Shown here in pieces: positions 24,116-32,145 of a DNA stretch of 32,145 bases. The stretch comes from an uncultured Oceanobacter sp. (lineage in GTDB: Bacteria; Pseudomonadota; Gammaproteobacteria; Pseudomonadales; Oceanobacteraceae), in NCBI GenBank assembly GCA_913061185.1, contig CAJXTI010000045.1, positions 1-32,145 on the forward strand, given 5' to 3'. The first letter of the stretch is position 1. Each line of letters opens with the position of its first letter. A program made the translations under genes and the position numbers. The notes below the pieces were generated by a model. That model saw only the letters and a program-made list of their open reading frames with translations. It ran no database searches and was not told where the DNA came from.

Positions 24116-24967
24116 TTAATTCAATAGCCCTTGCTGGGCAAAACGTTGTGGAGGCTGACCAAAGTAACGCCGAAATGCCGCTACAAAAGCACTGCTGCTG
24201 GAATAGCCAAGTGACAACGCGATGGCAGCACTGCTTTCGCCCTCCCCCAGCCGCTGCATGGCTTCCATCAGCCTCAGCCGTGCACGCCATTGGCGAAAAC
24301 TCAGCCCCGACTCACTGCGAAACAGCCGCTCAATGGTGCGCGGACTGGCTCCTGCTGCTGCGGCCAGTTGCGGTAATGAGCGCCCATCGGACGGATCCAG
24401 AGTTAACATATTCATCACCGCCAGCAAGCGCCGGTCTTGGCCGACGGGCAGGTGCAACGGCGAAGTTTCCAGATCAGACAACTCATCCAGCAGCACCTGA
24501 ATCAGTCGAGCCGACTTGCCCTGCGCCGGTACCGACAGATCCAGCAGCAGCAAACGTAAAATCAGTTCGCGCAACAGTGGCGTCACCGACATCACCTGAC
24601 ACTCAGTTGGTAACCGGTCAAAGACGGAAGGATCAATAAAGAGGTAACGTATCGACGCCGGGCTGACGACCAGAATTTCATGTTGCAGGCCACCGGTTAT
24701 CCATACCGCATGACTAGGTGGTACCAGCCAGCTACCGCTTTCCGTGTTAACCCGCAACACCCCCGAGGCCGCCCAGGCCAGCTGACCGCGCACATGCTCA
24801 TGGGCCGTACGCAGCGAACCGGCAGACAAGTCCTCTCCCAGATAAAGCACCGGTCGTTGCGGATCGATGCAACTGCTCATAATACGACCAGCACCACCCT
24901 CTGGACGCTGCTGTGTTGCCGCCGCACATTGGTGATACATCAATCCTGGCGTAAATTCGATATTCAT
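24116..24967 (-). CDS. AraC-family transcriptional regulator (cupin sensor plus C-terminal HTH)
   Basis: The product (283 residues from ATG 24967) has an N-terminal cupin-like region with HEHVRGQLAWAASGVLRV and WLVPPSHAVWITGG. A C-terminal AraC DNA-binding domain follows, with two helix-turn-helix units: SLPQLAAAAGASPRTIERLFRSESG and AIALSLGYSSSSAFVAAFRRYFG. ATG 24991 and ATG 24880 are alternatives. None has a clear ribosome-binding site, and the conserved domain begins near 24880. ATG 24991 lies in the -35 box of the divergent transporter promoter. It is divergent from the SLC13-type gene and upstream of the flavin reductase, so either or both may be its targets. Confidence 0.87.
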   Translation of the reverse strand: MNIEFTPGLMYHQCAAATQQRPEGGAGRIMSSCIDPQRPVLYLGEDLSAGSLRTAHEHVRGQLAWAASGVLRVNTESGSWLVPPSHAVWITGGLQHEILVVSPASIRYLFIDPSVFDRLPTECQVMSVTPLLRELILRLLLLDLSVPAQGKSARLIQVLLDELSDLETSPLHLPVGQDRRLLAVMNMLTLDPSDGRSLPQLAAAAGASPRTIERLFRSESGLSFRQWRARLRLMEAMQRLGEGESSAAIALSLGYSSSSAFVAAFRRYFGQPPQRFAQQGLLN

Positions 24968-24984
24968 TGGCGTTCTATCGACTG

Positions 24985-25013
24985 TTGACATACCAGCAGC
25001 GTGCCACAATAAC
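24985..25013 (+). promoter_or_regulatory. Candidate sigma-70 promoter of the SLC13-type transporter
   Basis: A perfect TTGACA (24985-24990) and AATAAC (25008-25013; 4 of 6 matches) are 17 bp apart. Transcription would begin near 25020, about 33 bases before the GTG start. It lies in the short region divergent with the AraC-type gene. Confidence 0.55.
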
Positions 25014-25052
25014 GGCCATACCCGCAACACCCTACAGACGGAGCATTTTCTG

Positions 25053-26453
25053 GTGTTACTCAAGCAACCCAAATACCTGTTTTTGTTGGCGATGATGGGG
25101 TTGGCAGCATTTGTCTTGCTGTCGCCGCTGTCGTCGCTCACCAGCACTCAGAACCAGACGCTGGCGCTGGTGCTGCTTATCGTGCCGCTCTGGTCAACCG
25201 GTGCGATTCCTGAATTTCTGACTGCCCTGATTTTTTTCCTGATCGTTATCCTCTGTGGCCTGGCACCTCCCATAGAGGTGTTCGCAGGGTTTTCATCCAC
25301 CGCGCTGTGGTTGATTTTTGCTGGCACGGTCATTGGTATGGGTATTCAAAATACCGGCCTGGGAGATCGCCTGGCCAGCGGCCTGCAAACGCTGCTGGCG
25401 GGCAGCTATCATCGCCTGATCATCGGTCTGGTACTGATTAGTCTGCTGCTTGGCTTTTTGATGCCGTCATCCATGGGGCGTCTGGTGATGATGCTGCCGA
25501 TTGTGATGGCGCTGGCAGACCGGCTTGGCTTTCAGTCCGGCAGCCCGGGACGCTCTGGCATTCTGATCGCCGTTGCCATTGGCTCCCACATCCCTACCGT
25601 GGCCATTCTCCCCGCCAATATCCCCAATATGGTACTGAGTGGCGCGGCTGATTCGCTTTACGGGATCCAGTTCGGCTTTACCGATTTCTTGTTATTACAC
25701 TTTCCGGTGCTCGGACTGGCCAAGGCCGGATTGCTGATCGCGATCATCCTCTGGGCCTATCCGGCACGCGAGTCGAACGAGATTCTGGCGCAAGGCAATA
25801 CCACGACCAATGCCATCAGGCAGCCGTTTGATGGCAAACAAATCCGTATGCTGGCCATTCTGGCCATCGCTCTCGGGCTTTGGTTGACGGATGAATGGCA
25901 TGGGATTAACCCTGCCTGGGTCGGCCTGGGAGCCGCCATTTTTCTGATGCTGCCTGGTGTTGGGTTGGTCGATGCAGAAAAATTCAATATGAATGTCACC
26001 ATGCTGGTGTTTATTGCTGGCATTCTCGGCATTGGTGCCCTGATCAATAGCACGGGCCTTGGCCAATGGCTGGGACAACAGCTGGAATACGCACTGCCAC
26101 TGGAGCCAGGCCAACACTTTCGCAACTTTCTGTCGTTAGCCGCCAGCGCCTTTCTTGCTACCCTGCCCACGACCCAGGCCGGAGCACCGGCCATACTCGC
26201 ACCGATGGCCCAACATCTGGCTGAGTCATCCGGGTTTCCGCTCCAAACCGTACTGATGACCCAGGTTCTGGGCTATTCCAGCATTATGTTTCCTTATCAG
26301 TCTGGCCCCTTGCTGATGGCGGTTTATATGACCGGGGAACCCGTGCGACGGATTCTCAAGGTGCAGTTTCCGCTGTCACTGATTACCCTGCTGGTATTGG
26401 TGCCCGTGGATTACTTCTGGTGGGATTTTCTCGGTATGTTTGACCCGTCATAA
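25053..26453 (+). CDS. SLC13/DASS-type anion:sodium symporter-like transporter
   Basis: The 466-residue protein has about 11-12 hydrophobic segments and the repeat architecture of the divalent anion:Na+ symporter group. Supporting segments are PEFLTALIFFLIVILCGLAPP and FSSTALWLIFAG, a first re-entrant-like hairpin in FLMPSSMGRLVMMLPI, and a second in LATLPTTQAGAPAILAPMA. Members import dicarboxylates, sulfate or related anions. The start is GTG 25053 with GGAG 9 nt upstream. It is divergent from the AraC-type regulator, which may control it, and ends at a strong bidirectional terminator. The substrate could be a carboxylate feeding the neighbouring catabolic genes, but this is inference. Confidence 0.85.
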   Translation: MLLKQPKYLFLLAMMGLAAFVLLSPLSSLTSTQNQTLALVLLIVPLWSTGAIPEFLTALIFFLIVILCGLAPPIEVFAGFSSTALWLIFAGTVIGMGIQNTGLGDRLASGLQTLLAGSYHRLIIGLVLISLLLGFLMPSSMGRLVMMLPIVMALADRLGFQSGSPGRSGILIAVAIGSHIPTVAILPANIPNMVLSGAADSLYGIQFGFTDFLLLHFPVLGLAKAGLLIAIILWAYPARESNEILAQGNTTTNAIRQPFDGKQIRMLAILAIALGLWLTDEWHGINPAWVGLGAAIFLMLPGVGLVDAEKFNMNVTMLVFIAGILGIGALINSTGLGQWLGQQLEYALPLEPGQHFRNFLSLAASAFLATLPTTQAGAPAILAPMAQHLAESSGFPLQTVLMTQVLGYSSIMFPYQSGPLLMAVYMTGEPVRRILKVQFPLSLITLLVLVPVDYFWWDFLGMFDPS

Positions 26454-26492
26454 ACAAAAAAACCGGATGCCTGTGACGGCATCCGGTTTTTT
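26454..26492. terminator. Bidirectional Rho-independent terminator
   Basis: An 11-bp perfect stem (26461-26471 with 26478-26488, loop TGTGAC) is flanked by an A tract on the left and T residues on the right. It can stop both the SLC13-type transcript (+) and the helicase transcript (-), whose gene ends at 26542. Confidence 0.92.
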
Positions 26493-26541
26493 AGTATCTG
26501 ATGGATCGCGGCGCTTGATCCGCTATCCGGTCAGCACGGGA

Positions 26542-28416
26542 TCAACCCTGACTGGCGTTGCCCTTGCGCGGCGGACGGCTGCTGCGAGGCGGCCCATCCT
26601 GACGGCGACTATCACGACGCGGTGCATCACCACGACGATTATCAGTGCGACGGCTGTCGGTACGACGTGGCGCTGCAGAGGACGATTCCAGCGCCAGCTC
26701 TGAACGGTAAGGACGAATCCCCAGTGCCTGACCACAAACACGGGCCTTGCGCAGTACCGCCATGGCGGGTTCTGGCATGCCATCCGGAAGATCGACAACA
26801 GAGTACTGTTCAAAAATCTCGATGTGACCAATGAAGGCACTTTCCAGATCAGCTTCGTTGGCAATCGCGCCAACCAGGTTACCCGGCTTGAGGCCATGGT
26901 CGTAACCAACACCGACCCAGAAACGCTGCATTTCCACATCCGGCTTGCCTTTTAGCGGCTTGGCACGGGCATCCGGTGCAGCTTTACGCGGCTCACGTGC
27001 ATCACGCGATTGACGTGGCGCACGTTCATTACGATCACGGGGATCGCGTGGCTCACGCGTTTCGCGAGGTTCACGACGAGCACGCAAGTCTTCGTTTTCG
27101 TCCAGGAACAACGGCTTGTCACCCTGAATCAGGCTTGCCAGTGCTGCGGCCAATTCCAGCGGATCCACTTCGTGTTCCTGCTGTAACGATTCAACCATCT
27201 CGCGATAGACGGAATTTTTTTCCGGGCTGATGGCTTCCAGAATGCGCTGCTGGAAGCGCGACTTGCGCTTGGCATTGACGTCTTTTGCCGTTGGCAGCTG
27301 CATTTCTTCAATCTGCTGACGGGTAGCACGTTCAATGTCGCGCAACATGCGTTTTTCACGACCACGAACAAAAGCAATCGCCGCACCTTCACGACCGGCA
27401 CGGCCAGTACGGCCAATACGGTGTACGTAGGATTCGGTGTCTTGCGGAATGTCGTAGTTGATAACGTGGGAAATACGCTCAACGTCCAGACCACGAGCCG
27501 CGACGTCGGTCGCAACAATAATATCCAGTCGACCGGCCTTGAGCTTCTCAACCGCTTTTTCACGCAGCTGCTGCGGAATGTCACCATTCAGCGGCGCACA
27601 ACGGAAACCATGCTGTTGCATGAAATCAGCCACTTCTTCGGTAGCCTGCTTGGTGCGTACAAACACCATCATGGCATCAAAGTCTTCCACTTCAGCAATA
27701 CGCAACAGCGCATCGTTTTTGTGGGCGCTGGTTACAAACCAGTAGCGCTGGGAAATATTGGAATTGGTGGTGGTCTTGTTCTGGATCTTGACCTGTACCG
27801 GGTCTTTCAGGTGAGTCTCGGCAACACGCTGGATTTCTTTTGGCATGGTCGCGGAGAACAAGGCAACCTGACGGGTGCGTGGCGTGTGCTCCAGAATCCA
27901 GTTAACGTCGTCGATAAAGCCCATACGCAGCATTTCATCGGCTTCGTCCAGTACCACAGCCTTGATGTCAGCCAGGTTCAGGCTGCCACGACGCAGGTGA
28001 TCCATCACACGGCCGGGTGTGCCCACAACCCATTGTGGACCACGCTTCAGCTCGCGTAACTGAGTACCGTAATCGGTACCACCATAAATAGCCGTAACGT
28101 TGATGTCGTTCATGTAACGGCTGTACGTTTTGATGGCTTCAGCAACCTGCTGGGCCAGCTCACGGGTAGGTGCCAGCACCAGAACCTGAGGTGTTTTGAA
28201 ATCTGCCTGGGTGCGTGCCAGCAATGGCAAGGCGAAGGCAGCGGTTTTACCAGTACCGGTCTGGGCCATACCCAAAACGTCCTGACCAGCCAACAATGGC
28301 GGAATACCTGCGGCTTGAATCGGAGAGGGTGCTTCGTAGCCCAGCTCTTCAAGTGTACGCAGAATAGAGAATGGGAGGCCCAGGCTGGCGAAACCAGCGG
28401 GTGTAGTATCGGTCAT
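26542..28416 (-). CDS. deaD: DEAD-box ATP-dependent RNA helicase with DbpA-type RNA-binding domain (DeaD/CsdA-like)
   Basis: The 624-residue protein has the full helicase core: an N-terminal Q-motif region, Walker A AQTGTGKT, DEAD in VVLDEADEM, SAT in LFSATMP, and HRIGRTGRAGR. It then has a DbpA-type RNA-binding domain (residues about 485-560, VEMQRFWVGVGYDHGLKPGNLVGAI). Two low-complexity Arg/Asp/Pro-rich segments follow the core pattern, one as a linker near residues 440-485 and one as a basic C-terminal tail. Such enzymes help ribosome assembly, mRNA decay and cold adaptation. An AGG box precedes ATG 28416. The leader upstream may be long, as in cold-shock csdA genes. Confidence 0.95.
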   Translation of the reverse strand: MTDTTPAGFASLGLPFSILRTLEELGYEAPSPIQAAGIPPLLAGQDVLGMAQTGTGKTAAFALPLLARTQADFKTPQVLVLAPTRELAQQVAEAIKTYSRYMNDINVTAIYGGTDYGTQLRELKRGPQWVVGTPGRVMDHLRRGSLNLADIKAVVLDEADEMLRMGFIDDVNWILEHTPRTRQVALFSATMPKEIQRVAETHLKDPVQVKIQNKTTTNSNISQRYWFVTSAHKNDALLRIAEVEDFDAMMVFVRTKQATEEVADFMQQHGFRCAPLNGDIPQQLREKAVEKLKAGRLDIIVATDVAARGLDVERISHVINYDIPQDTESYVHRIGRTGRAGREGAAIAFVRGREKRMLRDIERATRQQIEEMQLPTAKDVNAKRKSRFQQRILEAISPEKNSVYREMVESLQQEHEVDPLELAAALASLIQGDKPLFLDENEDLRARREPRETREPRDPRDRNERAPRQSRDAREPRKAAPDARAKPLKGKPDVEMQRFWVGVGYDHGLKPGNLVGAIANEADLESAFIGHIEIFEQYSVVDLPDGMPEPAMAVLRKARVCGQALGIRPYRSELALESSSAAPRRTDSRRTDNRRGDAPRRDSRRQDGPPRSSRPPRKGNASQG

Positions 28417-28705
28417 ATATTACCTATAGCAGTCACAGAGGCAGGGCGTTGGCCGTGTCTTTCAGAACAATGTCTGAACTGTGAGCTGATACCTGCACCT
28501 GTCTGTAGTGACGGTGGTCTCTGGTACCAACTATCTGCATTCGGCCTGGCCCGACATGTTTGTTTGTCGAAAGGGGGGCGGACTATACAGGATAGAAAAA
28601 ATAATTTCCTGTTCTTTCTTGGCGTTGTAACAAAAACTACACGCTATTCTGCTTTGACCCTCAACTCGCTATACTCCCGGCTCATTTATTTGAGGAGTAA
28701 CCCTG
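28417..28705. promoter_or_regulatory. Divergent deaD/ppnP promoter region
   Basis: This 289-base gap separates two divergent genes. A TATACT box (28671-28676) about 30 bases before ppnP could be its -10, without a good -35. On the deaD side a TATAGT-type box lies near 28585, which would give a leader of about 150 nt. Both calls rest on single hexamers. A GTTGTAAC motif at 28624-28631 is discussed among the rejected items. Confidence 0.35.
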
Positions 28706-28987
28706 ATGCTGAAAGTGAACCAGTATTTCGACGGCAAAGTCGCTTCGATTGGCTTGCAAACAAGCACGTTGCCAGCCACCGTTGGCGTCATGCTGCCCGG
28801 TGAATACGAATTCGGCACCAGCCAGAACGAAGTCATGACGGTCGTTTCCGGTGCCATCGATACGCTGCTTCCCGGTGCAACCGAATGGCAGTCCTTTGCC
28901 CAGGGTCAATCCTTCGCCATTGCTGCTGAGCAGAAATTCCAGGTGCGTATCACCACTGACACCGCGTATTTCTGCACTTACGAATAA
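28706..28987 (+). CDS. ppnP: Pyrimidine/purine nucleoside phosphorylase PpnP (YaiE/DUF1255)
   Basis: The 93-residue single-domain cupin matches E. coli PpnP in length and in key blocks: NQYFDGKVASIGLQ at the start, VGVMLPGEYEFGTSQNEVMTVVSGA in the middle and ITTDTAYFCTYE at the end. The enzyme phosphorolyses a wide range of nucleosides to base plus ribose-1-phosphate. A GAGGAG ribosome-binding site lies 8 nt before the ATG. It is a single-gene unit, convergent with the GGDEF-EAL gene 51 bases away. Confidence 0.95.
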   Translation: MLKVNQYFDGKVASIGLQTSTLPATVGVMLPGEYEFGTSQNEVMTVVSGAIDTLLPGATEWQSFAQGQSFAIAAEQKFQVRITTDTAYFCTYE

Positions 28988-28991
28988 GTTT

Positions 28992-29037
28992 TCGAACAAG
29001 CCAGTAAATAAGCCGACGACTCGGGTCGCCTGTTCGA
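28992..29037. terminator. Possible hairpin between ppnP and the GGDEF-EAL gene
   Basis: TCGAACA (28992-28998) and TGTTCGA (29031-29037) are a perfect 7-bp inverted pair enclosing a smaller CGAC/GTCG stem. The position between convergent stops suits a terminator, but no T tract follows on either strand. Confidence 0.3.
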
Positions 29038-29038
29038 T

Positions 29039-31681
29039 TTACTCGGGCAGCGACTCAGAGGGTAACGCCTGCAGCATCCCTTCGACAGACTCCGGCTCCA
29101 ATGCCTGGTCATACCAGAAGCCCTGGTGCACCACGCAACCGGAACGGCTTAAAAAATCCGCCTGACGGGCATTTTCAACCCCTTCGGCAACCAGCCCAAA
29201 ACCCAGCTCCTGTGCCATTTTAACAATGGTACGGGTGATAACCTGGCTGTCCCCCGCGTCTTCCACTCCAGAGACAAAGCTGCGGTCGATTTTCAGCTTC
29301 TGTAACGGGAACCGATGCAAATAACCCAGCGATGAATAGCCGGTACCAAAATCATCAATCACCAGACCAATGCCCAGATCATTGATGGCTGAAATCAGTG
29401 TCAGTACCTGCGGTGTTGGCTCCAGCAATGCCCCTTCGGTCAGTTCCAGTTCAATATCACCGGGCTGCAAGCCGAACAATCCAACCAGCGATTGCAGTTG
29501 CTCCAGCAAATTGCCGGCAACAAAACTTTGCTGCGATATGTTCACCGCAACCGGTACCACAAGCAGGCCCTTGCTGCGCCAATGGAATATCTGGCGGGCC
29601 GTTTGCTGCAAGGCAAAACGGTCAATGTCCGGCATCAGACCTGCATCATGGGCACTACCCAGAAAACGATCCGGCAGCAACAAGCCGTCGGCCGGGTGCT
29701 GCCAGCGAATCAAGGCTTCAAGCCCGACCAACTGGCCGGTGATGGCATCAACCTGGGGCTGATAAAACAGCCGCAGGCCACTGCCATTTTGCAAGGCCAC
29801 ACGTAACTGACTAATCAGCTCCAACCGCGACGCGGCCGCCAGGGTCATGTCATTGTGGTAATAACAAACTGAATCGCGCCCAGCGCGCTTGGCTTCATGC
29901 AACGCGGTATCGGCGTTGTTAAGCAATTGCAGCGCTGAGTCTCCATGTTGTGGGTATATTGCCACTCCCATACACACGCTGACATACACTTCGAACCCGG
30001 CATCCAGGTCGTAAGATTGCTGCTCCAACTGGCGAATCCGGGTAACCACCTGCAAAGCATCATCCTGACTGGTCAGGTGCGGAATCAGCACACAAAACTC
30101 ATCACCGCCGAGACGGGCCACATTTTCGCTACCCAGCCCACAACGAATCAAACGAAGACCAAACGCCTTGAGCAATTCATCGCCGTAGACATGCCCCAGG
30201 CTGTCGTTAATGGGTTTGAAATCATCAATATTAATGACCACAACGCCGACTTGCTTCGGTGCATCAGCCGTCGTAATGGCGGTTTCAATACGCTGGATGG
30301 CCAGGTTACGGTTAGGCAGGCCGGTGAGCACATCCCGATTCGCCAGCCATTCGGTGGACAGCGATAGCTGGCGACCGCTGGTCGCACCCTGCAACATGAT
30401 CACCAGATAACGTACTGACTCATCCTCCCGCCGAATGGTCGTCACCCTGACCAGATGAGCAACCACATCTCCGGATGCCAGACGGTGATCTATTTCACCG
30501 ACCCAGCTACCGGTACGACAGCTACTGACCAGAATATTGCGATAAAACGCGGGCGGGTGCTGCGCCCGGTGAAGACTCTGTAATTGTTTGCCTGCCAGTG
30601 TTGCGGCGCTATAACCGGTCATCCGGCAAAACGCCGGATTGACGGATTCAACGGTGCCGCTGCACGACAACACCAACACCCCTTCCTCCATCTGCTCAAC
30701 AATCCGGTGATACAGGGGCAACGTGCTCTCCAGCCGGTTGGTCGAACCGATATCCTGCACCAGTCCATAACGCCAGATCTCGCCGTTTTGCTGTCGTTCA
30801 ACCTCGGCTCGCACGTACACGCGCCGCTGTCGACCAGTGGGCAGCACAATCCGACACTCCAGCTGATAACCTTCCCCCTGCCTCAGACTCTCGGTAACCG
30901 TCGCCAATACCCGCTGACGATCGTCCTGGTGAATACGTCGCGCCAGATAGGGTAAACGCACCGCCTCGCCATCCAGCAAGCCAAACAACTGCTTCAGCTG
31001 TGGCGAGACCCGCAGCAAATTCGTAGCCGGGTGAAACTCCCAACTTCCCACCCCGGACAAACGCTCAATGTCCTCAGCAACCCTCACCTGGCACTGCAGC
31101 AGAGTGTCCAGTACTCCGACATCCGCGAACACCACCGCCATATGCGCCAGCGTCAGCAATGCTGAACGTCCTTCGCTCGACAGCACCAGTTCGTCTTTTT
31201 CAAAAGCAAACGCCATCACCGCCCGCGGGCTGCCATGACTGACCAGGGGTAACACTAACCCCGGCATACCACCGAGCAAATATTGCCACACCGAAATGTC
31301 CTGGCCCGATTGCGGTGCCCGGCACTGGTAAATATCCGATAACGCCTCACCAGACTGTATCAGCGAGTCCAGTGAAAAATCCGCCAGCCGATTCAGCACA
31401 TCCACCGGCTGCTGGCTAACCACCACATCCACCCGGCTTTGCCAACTGATTACCGGCGACGAAATCAACAACATGGCATCGACAGCACCCATCGCTTCGG
31501 CCACCAGGAACAGCATCCCTTCCAGATCCCCCTGAACCGTATCCCCTTCACTCGATACAAACGCCCGAGCACAACGCTCAACCACCTGACATAAACGGCG
31601 ATTTCGGCTGCGGTGAAGGGTTTGGTTCGCTGCCACCAAATTCGAAGCGGGTTTGGCTGATTCGGGAAACGATCCGATCAC
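29039..31681 (-). CDS. Cytoplasmic sensor with PAS, GGDEF and EAL domains (cyclic-di-GMP metabolism)
   Basis: The 880-residue protein has no clear membrane segment. A GAF-like region spans about residues 30-200, and two PAS-like domains follow (about 205-320 and 325-440). A GGDEF domain has an intact ARLGGDEFCVL near residue 525. An EAL domain has GLEALIRWQHP near residue 654, ELTEG, DDFGTGYSSLGYLHR, KIDRSFV and EGVEN. The GGDEF active site looks complete but the upstream RxxD inhibitory site is replaced by GLGSEN. The EAL residues for phosphodiesterase activity look intact, so c-di-GMP breakdown is likely and synthesis possible. Translation starts at GTG 31681 with GGGAG upstream. It is monocistronic. 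Confidence 0.93.
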   Translation of the reverse strand: MIGSFPESAKPASNLVAANQTLHRSRNRRLCQVVERCARAFVSSEGDTVQGDLEGMLFLVAEAMGAVDAMLLISSPVISWQSRVDVVVSQQPVDVLNRLADFSLDSLIQSGEALSDIYQCRAPQSGQDISVWQYLLGGMPGLVLPLVSHGSPRAVMAFAFEKDELVLSSEGRSALLTLAHMAVVFADVGVLDTLLQCQVRVAEDIERLSGVGSWEFHPATNLLRVSPQLKQLFGLLDGEAVRLPYLARRIHQDDRQRVLATVTESLRQGEGYQLECRIVLPTGRQRRVYVRAEVERQQNGEIWRYGLVQDIGSTNRLESTLPLYHRIVEQMEEGVLVLSCSGTVESVNPAFCRMTGYSAATLAGKQLQSLHRAQHPPAFYRNILVSSCRTGSWVGEIDHRLASGDVVAHLVRVTTIRREDESVRYLVIMLQGATSGRQLSLSTEWLANRDVLTGLPNRNLAIQRIETAITTADAPKQVGVVVINIDDFKPINDSLGHVYGDELLKAFGLRLIRCGLGSENVARLGGDEFCVLIPHLTSQDDALQVVTRIRQLEQQSYDLDAGFEVYVSVCMGVAIYPQHGDSALQLLNNADTALHEAKRAGRDSVCYYHNDMTLAAASRLELISQLRVALQNGSGLRLFYQPQVDAITGQLVGLEALIRWQHPADGLLLPDRFLGSAHDAGLMPDIDRFALQQTARQIFHWRSKGLLVVPVAVNISQQSFVAGNLLEQLQSLVGLFGLQPGDIELELTEGALLEPTPQVLTLISAINDLGIGLVIDDFGTGYSSLGYLHRFPLQKLKIDRSFVSGVEDAGDSQVITRTIVKMAQELGFGLVAEGVENARQADFLSRSGCVVHQGFWYDQALEPESVEGMLQALPSESLPE

Positions 31682-32145
31682 AGAAATTCTCCCGCAGGCA
31701 GTTCACAAAACGACCTGCAATCCAATAAAAGTACAACCTGGGCAGCGTCAATCTACAGACGAAGAACCAGACCTCTCATCAATTTGACGTAATCGCCCGC
31801 AACAACCACACGCCGACAGGTTACTCTTGTAGAACCGTCGTCCGGATAGCTAAAAAGATCTACTGTACGACCGATCACCAATGACTTATATATCAAAAAT
31901 GAACGTTTACGCCTATAGGAACCATACAAAGAGTTCTATTAAAAAATAGCCGCCACGGACTGATAGCCGTTACCAAGATAGTTGAATTTTTGCTAATTTA
32001 TGTAATAACAACGACAGAAACTTGTGCTTTATGAAATAAAAGTGTCACTACAGGGGACATCTATTTAATCCGGTGCTCACTCTGGGCCACCGGATGGTGT
32101 CGAATCACGAAGCCGACTTGCAGGCCTGACGGGTCAAGTCAAACG
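31682..32145. other. Non-coding AT-richer region at the right edge
   Basis: This 464-base stretch has no supported gene. It holds the promoter region of the GGDEF-EAL gene on the minus strand. A + strand TTGAAT with a later TAATAA near 31981-32010 suggests a promoter for a gene beyond the window. An 8-bp inverted repeat is at 32068-32095. Base composition is lower in GC than the coding regions. Confidence 0.5.
32068..32095. repeat. Inverted repeat ATCCGGTG-N12-CACCGGAT
   Basis: Perfect 8-bp arms (32068-32075 and 32088-32095) surround 12 bases. No T tract follows, so it is not a standard terminator. It follows an AT-rich stretch and could be a REP-like sequence, an element end or a leader hairpin of a gene outside the window. 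Confidence 0.55.

Noticed and set aside
28618..28637. Ter-like sequence GTTGTAACAAAA in the deaD/ppnP gap
   Set aside because: The core matches the E. coli Ter string, but the strictly conserved G at position 6 is a T here and the flanking AG-T-A-T is missing. A chance match in a non-coding region is more likely.
1..32145. tRNA or rRNA genes
   Set aside because: No cloverleaf with a TTCGA/TTCAA arm or rRNA-like conserved segment was recognised on either strand by reading.

Overview
The window looks like chromosomal DNA of a gammaproteobacterium. Recognisable genes include xthA, a tus-type replication-terminator gene, ppnP, a DEAD-box helicase with a DbpA-type C-terminus, a PP_4765-type flavoprotein and a GGDEF-EAL protein; a marine or pseudomonad-like lineage is plausible, but the genus cannot be fixed from sequence alone. 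The DNA is moderately GC-rich by eye and gene-dense. Protein names are my own recognition of motifs, because no search could be run.

Left edge (1-1976, + strand): the first 55 bases look like the terminus of an IS21-family element. It sits inside an extradiol-dioxygenase-like (VOC) gene and leaves only the 3' part. A small Rieske protein and an FAD-dependent monooxygenase follow, ending at a clear hairpin terminator (2031-2057). This reads as the remnant of an aromatic oxidation operon.

Core and mixed region (2154-11647): a DUF4124/HExxH peptidase-like protein and a LysE-type exporter (both -) lie opposite a two-gene unit of a TerB-like protein and a Tus homologue (stop and start overlap). 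Then come exonuclease III, a phnD-phnC-phnE ABC importer (double-length fused permease; phosphonate, phosphite or selenate-type substrate unresolved), a BaiN/HI0933-type flavoprotein and a J-domain protein.

Catabolic region (11741-24991, all -): in transcription order from the right, SDR, YCF48-repeat protein, MMPL/RND transporter, carboxymuconolactone-decarboxylase-like protein, histidinol-dehydrogenase-like enzyme, second SDR, VOC protein, FAH-family hydrolase and DenD-like epimerase/dehydrogenase. A second FAH-family hydrolase lies beyond a 430-base non-coding stretch. A flavin reductase and an AraC-type regulator lie upstream. Tight spacing (1-nt gap, TAATG and ATGA overlaps) points to a co-transcribed catabolic or transport operon of unknown substrate. 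Degenerate 7-bp repeats fill two internal gaps, and a GTATATC-N11-GATATAC palindrome lies just upstream of the first gene. This is the best candidate in the window for an undescribed system.

Right part (25053-32145): an SLC13/DASS-type transporter diverges from the AraC gene. It ends at a bidirectional terminator facing the DEAD-box helicase gene, which is divergent from ppnP. A large PAS-GGDEF-EAL protein follows, and the window ends in about 460 bases of AT-richer non-coding sequence.
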